Shown here: in pieces, positions 50,801-60,352 of the stretch | Position numbering within the stretch: the stretch's first letter is position 1 | How the letters are laid out: every line of letters begins with the position of its first letter | Assembly: GCA_027484145.1 (NCBI GenBank) | Contig: JAIXUH010000039.1 | Location: forward strand, 1-64,000 | Origin: Rhodobacter sp. | GTDB taxonomy: Bacteria; Pseudomonadota; Alphaproteobacteria; Rhodobacterales; Rhodobacteraceae | Direction: 5' to 3' | DNA length: 64,000 nucleotides | Program-made: the position numbers and the translations under genes | The notes under the pieces: model-generated | What the model was told of the DNA's origin: nothing | Databases searched by the model: none | Seen by the model: the letters and a program-made list of their open reading frames with translations, nothing else

Positions 50801-51970
50801 ATGGATATTCACGAACATCAGGCCAAGGCCCTGCTTGCCGATTTCGGCGTGCCGGTCCCCGATGGCGGATTGGCCTTCAGCCCGGAACAGGCGGTCTATC
50901 ACGCGCGCCGTCTGGGCCTGCCTGTGGTCGTTAAGGCGCAGGTTCATGCCGGTGGCCGGGGTGCCGCAGGTGGCGTCAAGTTCTGCCGCACCGAGGCAGA
51001 GGTTGCGGCCCTTGCCACGGGGTTGTTGGGCAAGCGGCTTGTGACCAAACAGACCGACGCGCAGGGCAAGCCGGTGCATCGTGTCTGGGTCGAGGCTGCG
51101 ACCAACATCGCGCAAGAACTGTATCTGGGGCTTGTGCTAGACCGCAAATCCGAGCGCATCATGATCGTCGCTTCGCGTGAAGGCGGGATCGAGATCGAGG
51201 ATCTGGCCGAACAGCGCCCCGAGGCCTTGCTGCGCATGGTGATTGACCCCGCCGTGGGCCTGACCGATTTCGGCAGCCGGGAACTGGCCTTCGGGCTGGG
51301 GCTGAAGGGCGCACAGGTGGCACAGATGGGGCAGGTGCTGCGCGGTTGCTATCGGGCGTTCCGTGACCGCGACGCCATCATGGTCGAGATCAACCCGCTG
51401 GTCATTACCGGCGCAGGCGATCTGGTGGCGCTGGATGCCAAGATGAGCTTTGACACAAACGCGCTGTTCCGCCGCCCCGAAGTGGCCGCGCTGCGCGACC
51501 CGGGGCAAGAGGACCCGCGCGAAGATGCCGCCGCCGAACATGGGCTCAGCTATGTGGGGCTGGATGGCGACATCGGCTGCATCATCAATGGCGCAGGTCT
51601 GGCGATGGCGTCGATGGACATGATCCAATTGGCCGGAGGCAAGCCCGCCAACTTTCTCGACATCGGCGGCGGTGCCAGCCCCGAACGTGTGGTGGCTGCG
51701 TTCCGCACGGTTCTGGCAGATGGCAATGTGTCGGTGGTTCTGGTCAACATCTTTGCGGGCATCAACCGCTGCGATTGGGTCGCCAAGGGGGTGGTGCAGG
51801 CTTACCGCGAACTGGGGCTGACCTTGCCGGTTGTGGTGCGCCTAGCCGGGACGAATGTCGAAGAGGGGCGTGCCATCATCGCATCGTCCGGCCTGCCGCT
51901 GATTTCCGCCGATACCCTGGCCGAGGCCGCCGCCGCCGCTGTGCGCGCACGCCCCCGCATGGCCGCCTGA
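50801..51970 (+). CDS. mtkA: Malate-CoA ligase (malate thiokinase) beta subunit
   Basis: The 389-residue ATP-grasp subunit is homologous to Suc[61 protein letters not shown] and [14 protein letters not shown]. With MtkB it makes malyl-CoA from malate, CoA and ATP. The place directly after mcl distinguishes it from succinyl-CoA synthetase, which it resembles. Confidence 0.88.
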   Translation: MDIHEHQAKALLADFGVPVPDGGLAFSPEQAVYHARRLGLPVVVKAQVHAGGRGAAGGVKFCRTEAEVAALATGLLGKRLVTKQTDAQGKPVHRVWVEAATNIAQELYLGLVLDRKSERIMIVASREGGIEIEDLAEQRPEALLRMVIDPAVGLTDFGSRELAFGLGLKGAQVAQMGQVLRGCYRAFRDRDAIMVEINPLVITGAGDLVALDAKMSFDTNALFRRPEVAALRDPGQEDPREDAAAEHGLSYVGLDGDIGCIINGAGLAMASMDMIQLAGGKPANFLDIGGGASPERVVAAFRTVLADGNVSVVLVNIFAGINRCDWVAKGVVQAYRELGLTLPVVVRLAGTNVEEGRAIIASSGLPLISADTLAEAAAAAVRARPRMAA

Positions 51971-51981
51971 AGGAGGAACCG

Positions 51982-52878
51982 ATGACCATTCTGATCAACG
52001 AAACCACCAAAGTCATCGTTCAGGGCATGAGCGGCCGGATCGGCCAGTTCCACGCCGCCGACATGATCCGCCATGGCACCAACGTTGTGGGCGGGGTCAC
52101 GCCCGGACGTGGTGGCGAAACCGTGCTGGACCGCCCCATCTTTGATACCGTGCGCGACGCCGTGCGCGACGTGGGGGCCGAGGCCAGTCTTGTGTTTGTG
52201 CCACCCGCAGGGGCGGCCGACGCCATCATGGAAGCGGCCGAGGCAGGCATCCGCTTTGCCGTCTGCGTGACCGACGGCATCCCGTCACAAGACATGATGC
52301 GTGTGAAGCGGTTCCTGCGGCGCTTTCCGGCAGACCGCAAGATGCGCCTGATCGGGCCGAATTGCGCGGGCATCATCAGCCCCGGCAAGGGGTTCATGGG
52401 GATCATGCCGCCGCATATCTATCTGCCCGGTCGCGTGGGCATCGTCGGGCGTTCGGGCACACTGGGGTATGAGGCGGCGAGCCAGATGAAGGCGCTGGGG
52501 ATTGGTGTCTCTACCTCGGTCGGGATCGGGGGCGATCCGATCAACGGCTCCAGCTTCCGCGATATCCTTGAACTGTTTCAGGCGGACCCCAACACCGACG
52601 CCGTGATGATGATCGGCGAAATCGGTGGCCCGCAAGAGGCCGAGGCAGCGGCCTATGTGCGCGATCATATGACCAAGCCTGTTGTCGCCTATATCGCCGG
52701 GTTGTCGGCCCCGAAGGGACGCAAGATGGGCCATGCCGGGGCGATCATTTCGGCCTTTGGCGAAAGCGCGCAAGAAAAGGTCGAGATCCTGTCTGCGGCA
52801 GGAATCACGGTTGCCCCCACCCCTTCGGCCATGGGCGAGACGATGGCGCAGGTTCTGGGGGTCAAGGTGGCGGCATGA
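51982..52878 (+). CDS. mtkB: Malate-CoA ligase (malate thiokinase) alpha subunit
   Basis: The 298-residue subunit is homologous to SucD: TKVIVQGMSGRIGQFHA (CoA-binding Rossmann part), GPNCAGIISPG, GIVGRSGTLGYEAA and the phosphohistidine motif GHAGAI with H251. AGGAGG precedes the ATG. Its stop overlaps the next start (ATGA), linking it to the mesaconyl-CoA genes. Confidence 0.88.
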   Translation: MTILINETTKVIVQGMSGRIGQFHAADMIRHGTNVVGGVTPGRGGETVLDRPIFDTVRDAVRDVGAEASLVFVPPAGAADAIMEAAEAGIRFAVCVTDGIPSQDMMRVKRFLRRFPADRKMRLIGPNCAGIISPGKGFMGIMPPHIYLPGRVGIVGRSGTLGYEAASQMKALGIGVSTSVGIGGDPINGSSFRDILELFQADPNTDAVMMIGEIGGPQEAEAAAYVRDHMTKPVVAYIAGLSAPKGRKMGHAGAIISAFGESAQEKVEILSAAGITVAPTPSAMGETMAQVLGVKVAA

Positions 52879-53756
52879 GCATGTCCGAAACCCCGGCTTC
52901 GGGGTTTGCCGCCGCACCGGATGCCCGCGCATGGATTGGCCGGGTTGAAACGCGCGACGGGGCGTTGTCGCCAGAGTTTGCTGGCATGGTCATGGGGGCG
53001 CTTGGGCACCCGGCCATGCCGCAGCCGGCGATCCATACCGGTGCGATGATGCCGCTGTTGTGGCATTGGGCCGCTTTTCCCGACTTTGTGCCGATTGCCG
53101 GAATTGCCGCCGATGGGCACCCCGCCTTGGGCAGTTTCCTGCCGCCATTGCCGTTCGCGCGGCGGATGTGGGCAGGGGGCAAGCTGAGCTTTCGGGGCCG
53201 GTTTGCCATTGGCGAGCGGATCGTAAAGCGCTCGGAAATCCTTGGCGTGGATTTTAAGACCGGCGCCACGGGCGACATGGCCTTTGTGAGGGTGGGGCAT
53301 GATCTGCGCGGCGAGGGGGGCGGTGCCATCCGCGAAGAACAGGATATCGTGTATCTGCCCATTCCCGACAGCTTTCGCCCACCCCGCGCCATTCCCGCGC
53401 CAAGCGCCCCGCTGTTTGCCGAACAGGTCGAAGTTGGGCCGGTGCGGCTGTTTCGCTATTCGGCGGCCACCTATAACGCGCATCGCATCCACTATGACCG
53501 CGACTATGCGGTGACGGTCGAGAAGTACCCCGGCCTTGTGGTGCACGGTCCGATGCAGGCGACGCTGCTGATGGAGGCTGCAATGCGCCACACAGGCCGC
53601 ACGCCGGTGCGTTTTTCGTTTCGCGGCGTGCATCCGATGTTTGACGGCACGATGCACTTGATGGCCGAGGCCGACGGTGACCTTGCGCTGAAGCTTTGCA
53701 CGGTCGCCCCCGGCGGCCATCAGGGGCTTCAGGCCCACTTTGAATGGGAGGCCTGA
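52875..53756 (+). CDS. MaoC/FAS1-like dehydratase, mesaconyl-C4-CoA hydratase homologue
   Basis: The 293-residue protein resembles the HTD2/FAS1-like dehydratases that include mesaconyl-C4-CoA hydratase (Meh) of the 3-hydroxypropionate bicycle. Visible parts are HPALGSFLPPLPFARRMWAG, GRFAIGERIVKRSEIL, the hot-dog block YSAATYNAHRIHYDRDYA with the catalytic Asn/His positions, and VHGPMQATLLMEAA. Meh hydrates mesaconyl-C4-CoA to citramalyl-CoA. It directly precedes a class III CoA-transferase, as Meh is paired with Mct in Chloroflexus. Itaconyl-CoA or other enoyl-CoA hydration cannot be excluded. Confidence 0.75.
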   Translation: MSMSETPASGFAAAPDARAWIGRVETRDGALSPEFAGMVMGALGHPAMPQPAIHTGAMMPLLWHWAAFPDFVPIAGIAADGHPALGSFLPPLPFARRMWAGGKLSFRGRFAIGERIVKRSEILGVDFKTGATGDMAFVRVGHDLRGEGGGAIREEQDIVYLPIPDSFRPPRAIPAPSAPLFAEQVEVGPVRLFRYSAATYNAHRIHYDRDYAVTVEKYPGLVVHGPMQATLLMEAAMRHTGRTPVRFSFRGVHPMFDGTMHLMAEADGDLALKLCTVAPGGHQGLQAHFEWEA

Positions 53757-53760
53757 GGAC

Positions 53761-54996
53761 ATGGGTATTCTGGATGGCATGCGTGTGGTCGAAGGTTCGG
53801 CCTTTGTTGCGGTGCCGCTGGCCGGGATGACGTTGGCCCAGATGGGGGCCGAGGTGATCCGCTTTGACCGCATCGAAGGCGGGCTGGACGCAGGCCGCTG
53901 GCCCGTGACAAGAGAGGGGAAAAGCCTGTTCTGGGCCGGGCTGAACAAGGGCAAGAAATCGGTTGCCGTGAACCTGCAATCCGATGCCGGGCGCGAGATC
54001 ATCACTCAGATCGTCACGGCACCGGGGCCGGATGCCGGGTTGTTCCTGACCAACCTGCGGGTGCGCGGCTGGCTGGACTTTCCGACGCTTTCGGCGATCC
54101 GGAATGACATGGTGATGGTGACGCTGCTGGGTGACAGGCATGGCCGCCCGCAGGTCGATTACACGGTGAACCCGGCGGTTGGTTTCCCTGATGCCACCGG
54201 CCCCGAGGGCAACACAACGCCCACCGCGCATGTGTTGCCCGCGTGGGATTGCATCGCGGGCAACATGGCTGTGTCGGCGCTGCTGGCGGCGGAACGGTAC
54301 CGCCTGCGGATGGGAGTGGGTCAAGAGGTGGTGTTTTCGCTGAAGGACGCCGCCGCCGCGATGCTGGGCAATCTAGGCATCATCGGCGAGGTTGCGGCCA
54401 ATGGCGTCGATCGTCCCAAATCGGGCAACGCGCTTTATGGTGGCTATGGGCAGGATTTTTCCTGTGCCGACGGGCGGCGCGTGATGGTCATTGGCCTGAC
54501 CGCGCGGCAATGGGAGGTGCTGGTCAAGGCGACCGGCATGACCGACGCCATCGCGCAACTGGAACAGCGCCTTGGTGAAAGCCTGAAGGACGAAGGCGCG
54601 CGCTTTCGCCACCGTGCCGCCATTACGGCCACGCTTGCACCGTTCTTTGCGGCGCGGCGATTGCCGGATTTCGCCGCCGAGTTCGACAAGGCCGGGCTGA
54701 CGTGGTCAGAGTTCCGCAGCTTTGCCCGTGCCATTCACGAAGACCCGGACCTCAGCGTGGCGAACCCCATGTTCACCGAGCTTGACCAACCGGGGCTTGG
54801 CCGATTTGCGGTGCCCGGATCACCCTTTGCCTTTGGCGCGCTGCCGCGCGAGGCTCCGACCCGGGCGCCGGACTTGGGTGAGCATACCGAGGAAGTTCTG
54901 GCTGACGTGGCGGGCCTGTCGTCCGGCCAGATCGGACGGCTGTTCGATCAGGGCATCGTGGCGGGCCCCCGGCCCTGGCGTCGGCTGGCCGTCTGA
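53761..54996 (+). CDS. Class III CoA-transferase, mesaconyl-CoA C1-C4 transferase homologue
   Basis: The 411-residue CaiB/BaiF-family enzyme starts GILDGMRVVEGSAFVAVPLAG. The LFWAGLNKGKKSVAVNL block and Asp163 in HVLPAWDCIAG, at the position expected for the catalytic Asp, support the assignment. Mct of the 3-hydroxypropionate bicycle moves CoA within mesaconate from C1 to C4. The pairing with the Meh-like gene 4 nt upstream supports this role. The family is broad, so the substrate is an inference. Confidence 0.78.
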   Translation: MGILDGMRVVEGSAFVAVPLAGMTLAQMGAEVIRFDRIEGGLDAGRWPVTREGKSLFWAGLNKGKKSVAVNLQSDAGREIITQIVTAPGPDAGLFLTNLRVRGWLDFPTLSAIRNDMVMVTLLGDRHGRPQVDYTVNPAVGFPDATGPEGNTTPTAHVLPAWDCIAGNMAVSALLAAERYRLRMGVGQEVVFSLKDAAAAMLGNLGIIGEVAANGVDRPKSGNALYGGYGQDFSCADGRRVMVIGLTARQWEVLVKATGMTDAIAQLEQRLGESLKDEGARFRHRAAITATLAPFFAARRLPDFAAEFDKAGLTWSEFRSFARAIHEDPDLSVANPMFTELDQPGLGRFAVPGSPFAFGALPREAPTRAPDLGEHTEEVLADVAGLSSGQIGRLFDQGIVAGPRPWRRLAV

Positions 54997-55009
54997 TCCA
55001 GGCGGCTGA

Positions 55010-56188
55010 TCACTCCTCATCGAACGAAACCTCGATCTCGATCCGGCGGTTTTTGGCGCGGCCTTCTTCGGTTGCGTTGTCGGCAATCGGTTCATATTCG
55101 CCGCGCCCGACGGCGGTGATGCGTTCCGGCTCGATCGTTCCCTTGGCGATCAGTTCGCGCACCACGGCCGAGGCGCGGGCCGAGGCCAGGCCGACATTGT
55201 CGCCATATTGCGCGCCGGTGAAGGGCACGTTGTCGGTGTGGCCCGTCACGGTGATCCGCGCATGTCTGCCGTTGGTTGCGATGGCCACCTGTTTGATGAT
55301 TTCTTCCGCTTCGGCTGTCAGGTCGGCGGAGCCAGAGGCAAAGGCCCCACCGCTGCCAAGGGTGACAAAGACCTTGCCGTCGCGCCGCTCAAGCTCGACC
55401 GCGCCTGCGCCCATGGCATCGTCCAGCAGCAGCGCCAGTTTGGCGGTTGTCAGCTTGGCCCGCACCCCGCCGGGTGAACCGGCGTCGTGTTCGTCTGATA
55501 CCTTGACCCGGCCCCCGCTTTGGGTGTCGCGGGGCTGTGCCGAGCCGGTTTCGTCGGATTGCCCGCCAGCGCCGGAATCTTGTCCCTCAGGGGTTTGGCC
55601 ATCGGGTTGCTGACCTACGCTACCGGGATTTGCGGCGTCGTCTGCGGGCTGTTCCGTGAGCCCTGCCGCCGCATTCGCAAGCGCCTTGGCAAGTGCTTCG
55701 GCATCTGCGGTGCTGGACCCCTCGGGCAAGCGAACGGTGACGGTGCCCTGATCGCTTTCAATGTTCAGCGACCCATTGGCGATGGCTTGCTCCAGCGCCT
55801 GCGCCGCTGCTGCGGCCTGACTGTTTGAGGGTGCTTCCGACCCGTTCGGGCTGGTGCCACCTTCGGACCGGGGGCCGGAATCGTTGCCTTGCTGGCTGGC
55901 GGGGCCGTTGTTCAACTCGATAATGGTTTCCTTGCGGATGTCGCCCTCGATGGTGTGCACGCCAAAGGTTTCCCGCATGGACCCCGCCATTTTCTCGAAT
56001 GACGGCTGGTCAAACTGGGCAAAGCCAAGGATCAGCACGAAAAAGGCCATCAGGTTCGTCGCGATATCGGCAAAGGTTGCCAGCCATGCCGGCGCGCCCA
56101 CGGGCGGGCACTTCGGGCATTCATGATCGTCTTCTTCCGGTTCCACAACGGTGATGGGAAAGGGCAGAACCTTGCTCTTGGCGGCCAT
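55010..56188 (-). CDS. motB: Flagellar stator protein MotB/PomB-like
   Basis: The 392-residue protein has a short cytoplasmic start with CPKCPPVGAPAWLATFADIATN and one membrane helix (LMAFFVLILGFAQF). The Asp of FADIATN is the likely ion-binding residue. A long, low-complexity Gln/Ser/Gly/Glu-rich periplasmic linker (about 85-235) leads to a C-terminal OmpA domain (ITVTGHTDNVPF, LASARASAVVRELI, NRRIEIEVS) for peptidoglycan binding. It is longer than E. coli MotB (308) because of the linker. The MotA/PomA partner is 16 nt upstream. Confidence 0.85.
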   Translation of the reverse strand: MAAKSKVLPFPITVVEPEEDDHECPKCPPVGAPAWLATFADIATNLMAFFVLILGFAQFDQPSFEKMAGSMRETFGVHTIEGDIRKETIIELNNGPASQQGNDSGPRSEGGTSPNGSEAPSNSQAAAAAQALEQAIANGSLNIESDQGTVTVRLPEGSSTADAEALAKALANAAAGLTEQPADDAANPGSVGQQPDGQTPEGQDSGAGGQSDETGSAQPRDTQSGGRVKVSDEHDAGSPGGVRAKLTTAKLALLLDDAMGAGAVELERRDGKVFVTLGSGGAFASGSADLTAEAEEIIKQVAIATNGRHARITVTGHTDNVPFTGAQYGDNVGLASARASAVVRELIAKGTIEPERITAVGRGEYEPIADNATEEGRAKNRRIEIEVSFDEE

Positions 56189-56204
56189 GCTGGATTACCC
56201 CTTT

Positions 56205-56969
56205 TTAGGCCGCGGCTTTGAGTTTGGCTTGTTCTTTCGGGCTCAGCGCGGCCACCATCAGGTCTTGAATGTTGCGCGGTGCTTCGTTCTTGCCGATGCC
56301 GCGCAGCCCTTCGATAACCAGTTCGCGATACACCGCCTCGTCGGACGAATAGCCCTGAAGTTTTGTCAGGATCGGGCCAAAAATCACGTTTGCCACCAAT
56401 GCGCCATACAGCGTTGTCAAAAGGGCGACAGCCATCGCGGGACCAATCGACTTGGGGTCTGACATGTTGCCCAACATCAGCACCAGACCGATCAGCGTGC
56501 CGACCATGCCCATAGCAGGCCCGATATCCACCCATGCCTTGATGGCGGCGTGGTTGGCTTCGTGCCGCGACTTCATCGATTTTATTTCTTGTTTCAACGC
56601 CTTGGTCATCTTGGCGTCATCGACGCCGTCGATCAGCATCTGCAGGCCCTTTTGGAAGAATTCATCCGTGACGGGCTTGCCCTCCAGCGCCATCAACCCG
56701 TCCTTGCGGGCGATGTTCGACAGCTCCACCATCTTGATGATCAATTCGTCGATCTGAAAGACCGAAGGCTTGAAGGCTTTGCCCATCGCCTTGAAATGCC
56801 CAAGAAAAACGCTCATCGGCACAAGCATCATCACCACAAAGAAGGTGCCGCCGAACACAATGACGACCGAGGCATAGTCGACAAATGGGGCCACGCCCCC
56901 GGCATACATCATCGAGCCGATGATCATGACGATCGCGCCAAGCATACCGATCAGTGTTGCAATATCCAT
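56205..56969 (-). CDS. motA: Flagellar stator protein MotA/PomA-like
   Basis: The 254-residue protein has four membrane helices. IATLIGMLGAIVMIIGSMMY starts the first, and the last two flank AWVDIGPAMGMVGTLIGLVL and AMAVALLTTLYGALVANVIF. The cytoplasmic loop (about 70-145) has charged residues for rotor contact. The size and the GPAMGMVGTLIGLV block are of the PomA (Na+-type) subgroup. With MotB it forms the ion-driven stator. No other flagellar genes are near. Confidence 0.87.
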   Translation of the reverse strand: MDIATLIGMLGAIVMIIGSMMYAGGVAPFVDYASVVIVFGGTFFVVMMLVPMSVFLGHFKAMGKAFKPSVFQIDELIIKMVELSNIARKDGLMALEGKPVTDEFFQKGLQMLIDGVDDAKMTKALKQEIKSMKSRHEANHAAIKAWVDIGPAMGMVGTLIGLVLMLGNMSDPKSIGPAMAVALLTTLYGALVANVIFGPILTKLQGYSSDEAVYRELVIEGLRGIGKNEAPRNIQDLMVAALSPKEQAKLKAAA

Positions 56970-57029
56970 GAACCGCCCCGGGATTGTCAGACCCGTAAGG
57001 CAAGCAAGAACTGTGCCAGCGGGATCAGA

Positions 57030-58007
57030 TCAGGGCGCAGCCGTGCCCGAGGTTGCCAGATCCTGCGCGGTCTGCTCGTCCGTGATCAGGGTGGTTGGTT
57101 TCAGCGTCTTTATGGCCGCGCGCACTGCAATACGCTTGTCCTTGCCGCCCGAGATCAGCACACGTTCGGCCGTGCGGCGCAAGTGGCTCAGGTTTGCGGA
57201 AATCACGCGGTCATTCACCTCATGCCCGACAAGGCGACCCTCATCGTCGATGAAGTTGTAAAGCACATCCCCCACGGCACCGGCCTCGATCAGTGACCTA
57301 CGGTCAGATTCGCTGATGTATCCGGTGCGATAGCTGGTGGTCAGGCTTGAAATTCCGCCAACCGACAACAGGGCGACATCCAGCATGTCGGCCATTTCGA
57401 AAATGGCGGAAAGGCCGCAGCGTTCCAGCAGTGCATGTTTGGTTTCGGGGCTGTCCACGATGGCGGGGGCCGGGATCAGAAATCCTTCGCCCTGAAACAA
57501 CTCGGCAAACTGCCATGCAAACTCGGCCGGGTTGAACCGCCGGGCCGCCGCGATGCCACCCAAAAGCGAAACCACCCGAAAATCCTCCAGCGTTTCGCCA
57601 GAGATGAACGGCAAAGTGTTGTAAAGTGTGCGCCCCCAGCCGACGCCCACGGTCATGCCAGACCGCATCAGGCCGGAAATGAAGTTGCCCGCAGCGGCAG
57701 CGATCACCTTGACCGGGTCTTCGCGCGGGTCGGAAAACGGGGCGACGATCACACGGGCAATGCCGTAGCGGGTTTCAACCTCGCGCTCCAGTTCGATCAG
57801 TTCGGCCAGCGGCGCCGAGACGGTGACCCGCACTTCGTTGCGCCGCCGCGCATCGGCCAAGAGCCGCACCACCATGACGCGGCTGATGCCAAGCTGGGTC
57901 GCAATATCGTTCTGGGTGCTGCCTTCGACATGATAAAGCCAAACCGCACGCGCCCGAAGCCGGTCGGTTTCACTTTGTGTGGCAATGGCCTGTTTGGCAG
58001 GCTGCAT
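57030..58007 (-). CDS. SorC/DeoR-type sugar-binding transcriptional regulator
   Basis: The 325-residue regulator has an N-terminal helix-turn-helix (AVWLYHVEGSTQNDIATQLGISRVMVVRLL) and a C-terminal SorC sugar-phosphate-binding domain (AAAAGNFISGLMRSGMTVGVGWGRTLYNTL, LSVGGISS, GHEVNDRVIS). ATG 58007 has GGGACGGG just before it; upstream codons look non-coding. It is last in the operon with the acetoin-dehydrogenase-like genes, 22 nt after the E2 gene, and likely controls it in response to a phosphorylated sugar or polyol. Confidence 0.87.
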   Translation of the reverse strand: MQPAKQAIATQSETDRLRARAVWLYHVEGSTQNDIATQLGISRVMVVRLLADARRRNEVRVTVSAPLAELIELEREVETRYGIARVIVAPFSDPREDPVKVIAAAAGNFISGLMRSGMTVGVGWGRTLYNTLPFISGETLEDFRVVSLLGGIAAARRFNPAEFAWQFAELFQGEGFLIPAPAIVDSPETKHALLERCGLSAIFEMADMLDVALLSVGGISSLTTSYRTGYISESDRRSLIEAGAVGDVLYNFIDDEGRLVGHEVNDRVISANLSHLRRTAERVLISGGKDKRIAVRAAIKTLKPTTLITDEQTAQDLATSGTAAP

Positions 58008-58029
58008 CCCGTCTCCCTGGCCCCATCCC

Positions 58030-59331
58030 TCAGACAGCCGCTGTGACCGCAGCCATATGCCGCGCGACAATGCGGGCGACCCTGTCCGGGCATTCGATCT
58101 GTGGCACATGACCTGCGCCCGGAAGAAGATGAATAGCGAAATCCCCGCCCACAGCAAGAGCATGCCGATAGGGAAGGATGTGGTCGCTGCGGCCCCAGAT
58201 CATCGCTGTCGGGCATTCGATGCGCCCCAAGGCAGGGCGCAGGTCAAATGGCTGCACGCCATCGGGGAACAAAACCTCGGCCATATCTGCCTGTGCGGCC
58301 TGTAAGGCCGGATCGGCGCGCAGGGTCATCGCGGCCTTTGCATAGTCGTCGCTGATGCCTTGGGGTTCGGCGGTCAGGCGGCGCAGCCATGGTGCAAGGC
58401 TTTCGACCCGCGTGGCACGCGTGATGCCGGTCAGCGTGGCGGCGTCAATCTCGGGGCCAAGACCGGCGGGCGCGATCAGCGACAGGCTGGCCACCTGACG
58501 CGCGCGCGTATCCGCGATGGCAAGGGCCAATGCGCCGCCCAGCGAATGACCAAGCAGATGCACCGACGGATGGGCGCGCGTCGCCTCATCAAAAGCGTCC
58601 AGCACCATGCGCGCCAGTTCGGCAAAGCTGCCGATCTTGCGCCGTGGCGACCGGCCATGCCCCGGCAGGTCGATCCGGATCAGGGGTTGCTGGGGGCCAA
58701 GCGCCTTTTCCAGCGGGGCCCAGCTTTGGCTGTCGGCGGAAAAGCCGTGCAGCAAGACCAAGGGCGGTCCGTCGCCTTTGCGATGGCTGACGTGCAGGGC
58801 ACCGCCCTCGGCCTCCCAGACGGCGGGTGCGGGCACAGACCGGCTCTCGACCAGTGCAGCAACGTCACTGTGCTGAACACGGCCCAGTGGTCCGGTTCCG
58901 GCAATATCGGCAAGGTCCAGATTGGCGCGCCGCGCCGCTGCGCGTGCTGCCGGAGTTGCCCGTGGTTTGCTGCCCGCGTCATCCGCCGGGGCGGCCTGCA
59001 CCGTGGGTGCGGGGTGTGGGTCAGCCGCCGCCGGTTCGACGGCAATCTCTGCCCCCGATCCGCTTGCCGTCGGCATCGGGCCAACCTCGGCATCGGCGGG
59101 GTAGATATAAGCGACCACGCCGCCAACGGGCACCTTGTCGCCCGGTTGGGCCGAGATGTGGTGCAGGGTGCCGGTGGCGGGGGCTTCCACTTCCATCGCG
59201 GCCTTGTCGGTTTCAATGTCGAACAAGGCGGCACCTTTGGTCACATGCGCGCCTTCTGCGACATGCCAGACGGCGATCGTGCCATGTGTCATGTCCATGT
59301 CGACCTTGGGCAGGATCACTTCGGTGGGCAT
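58030..59331 (-). CDS. acoC: Acetoin dehydrogenase-type E2 (lipoyl domain plus alpha/beta hydrolase)
   Basis: The 433-residue protein has an N-terminal lipoyl domain with K43 in FDIETDKAAMEVEA. A Pro/Ala linker and a peripheral-subunit-binding domain (about 124-160, ATPAARAAARRANLDLADI, then GPLGRV) follow. Instead of the usual CoA-acyltransferase core, it has an alpha/beta-hydrolase domain (LVLLHGFSADSQSW, nucleophile S263 in LLGHSLGGALAL, and a late H in LPGAGHVPQIE). This layout is known for AcoC. It would accept the acyl group from E1 and release or transfer it. Confidence 0.85.
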   Translation of the reverse strand: MPTEVILPKVDMDMTHGTIAVWHVAEGAHVTKGAALFDIETDKAAMEVEAPATGTLHHISAQPGDKVPVGGVVAYIYPADAEVGPMPTASGSGAEIAVEPAAADPHPAPTVQAAPADDAGSKPRATPAARAAARRANLDLADIAGTGPLGRVQHSDVAALVESRSVPAPAVWEAEGGALHVSHRKGDGPPLVLLHGFSADSQSWAPLEKALGPQQPLIRIDLPGHGRSPRRKIGSFAELARMVLDAFDEATRAHPSVHLLGHSLGGALALAIADTRARQVASLSLIAPAGLGPEIDAATLTGITRATRVESLAPWLRRLTAEPQGISDDYAKAAMTLRADPALQAAQADMAEVLFPDGVQPFDLRPALGRIECPTAMIWGRSDHILPYRHALAVGGDFAIHLLPGAGHVPQIECPDRVARIVARHMAAVTAAV

Positions 59332-59334
59332 TCT

Positions 59335-60348
59335 TCAGACCTCGCGGCGGAACAATCGGCGCGCCCCGGCCGCAATCGTATCGACCTGCGGCACGGCGGC
59401 GCGTTCCAGATCGGGGTTATAGGGCACCGGCGCATCGGCGGCGCCAAGCCGCAGGATCGGCGCGTCAAGGTAATCGAAGGCGTCGCTTTCGGCCACCAAA
59501 GCGCTGATTTCCGCGCCAACGCCAAAGGCTTTGACGCCTTCGTAGACCACCATCAGGCGGCCGGTTTTCCGCACCGAGGCAAGGATCGTTGCATGGTCAA
59601 TCGGCCGGATCGACCGCAGATCGATGACTTCGGCGCTGATCCCCTCGGCAACCAAAGTCTCTGCTGCCTCAAGCGCGCGGTGCACCATGATGGACCCTGC
59701 GACGATGGTCAGATCGGTGCCCGTGCGGCGCACCAGCGCCTTGCCGATGGGTGTCAGATAGCGGCCAGCGGGCACATGGCCGCGCGTCTTGTAGAGCAGT
59801 TTATGCTCAAAGATCATCACCGGATCGGGGTCAGCCAAGGCCGCCAGCAGCATGCCCTTGGCATCTTCGGGCGTGGAGGGTTGCAACACCTTTAGCCCCG
59901 GCACATGGCCAAACCATGCCTCGATGCTTTGGCTGTGCTGCGCCGCAGCCCCTGTGCCCGAACCCGAGGGCAGGCGGAACACGACGGGCACCGCCGCCTC
60001 GCCGCCCAGCATGTAGCGCAGTTTGGCGGCCTGATTGACGATCTGTTCCATGGCAAGCATGGCAAAATCGGAAAACTGAAATTCGTAGATGGGTTTCAGC
60101 CCGGTCAGAGCCGCTCCAACGGCCACGCCTGCCCCGCCCAGTTCAGAGATGGGCGTATCCATCACCCGATCAGGGCCAAAGCGTTCGATCAGGTCCAGCG
60201 TCACCTGAAACGCGCCACCATAGACGCCGATATCTTCGCCCATCAGAACAACGGCGGGGTCCGCCTCCATCGCCAGCGCCATCGCCTCGCGGATGGCTTC
60301 GGCGTAAGACATGGTGCGCAGCGCGGTTTCAGGATTGATCGCATTCAT
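59335..60348 (-). CDS. acoB: 2-oxoacid/acetoin dehydrogenase E1 beta subunit
   Basis: The 337-residue transketolase-type protein has [25 protein letters not shown] (in part), [66 protein letters not shown] and [10 protein letters not shown]. It pairs with the E1 alpha subunit 4 nt upstream to form the thiamine-diphosphate enzyme. Whether the substrate is acetoin, pyruvate or another keto compound is not shown by sequence. Confidence 0.88.
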   Translation of the reverse strand: MNAINPETALRTMSYAEAIREAMALAMEADPAVVLMGEDIGVYGGAFQVTLDLIERFGPDRVMDTPISELGGAGVAVGAALTGLKPIYEFQFSDFAMLAMEQIVNQAAKLRYMLGGEAAVPVVFRLPSGSGTGAAAQHSQSIEAWFGHVPGLKVLQPSTPEDAKGMLLAALADPDPVMIFEHKLLYKTRGHVPAGRYLTPIGKALVRRTGTDLTIVAGSIMVHRALEAAETLVAEGISAEVIDLRSIRPIDHATILASVRKTGRLMVVYEGVKAFGVGAEISALVAESDAFDYLDAPILRLGAADAPVPYNPDLERAAVPQVDTIAAGARRLFRREV

Positions 60349-60352
60349 CTCA

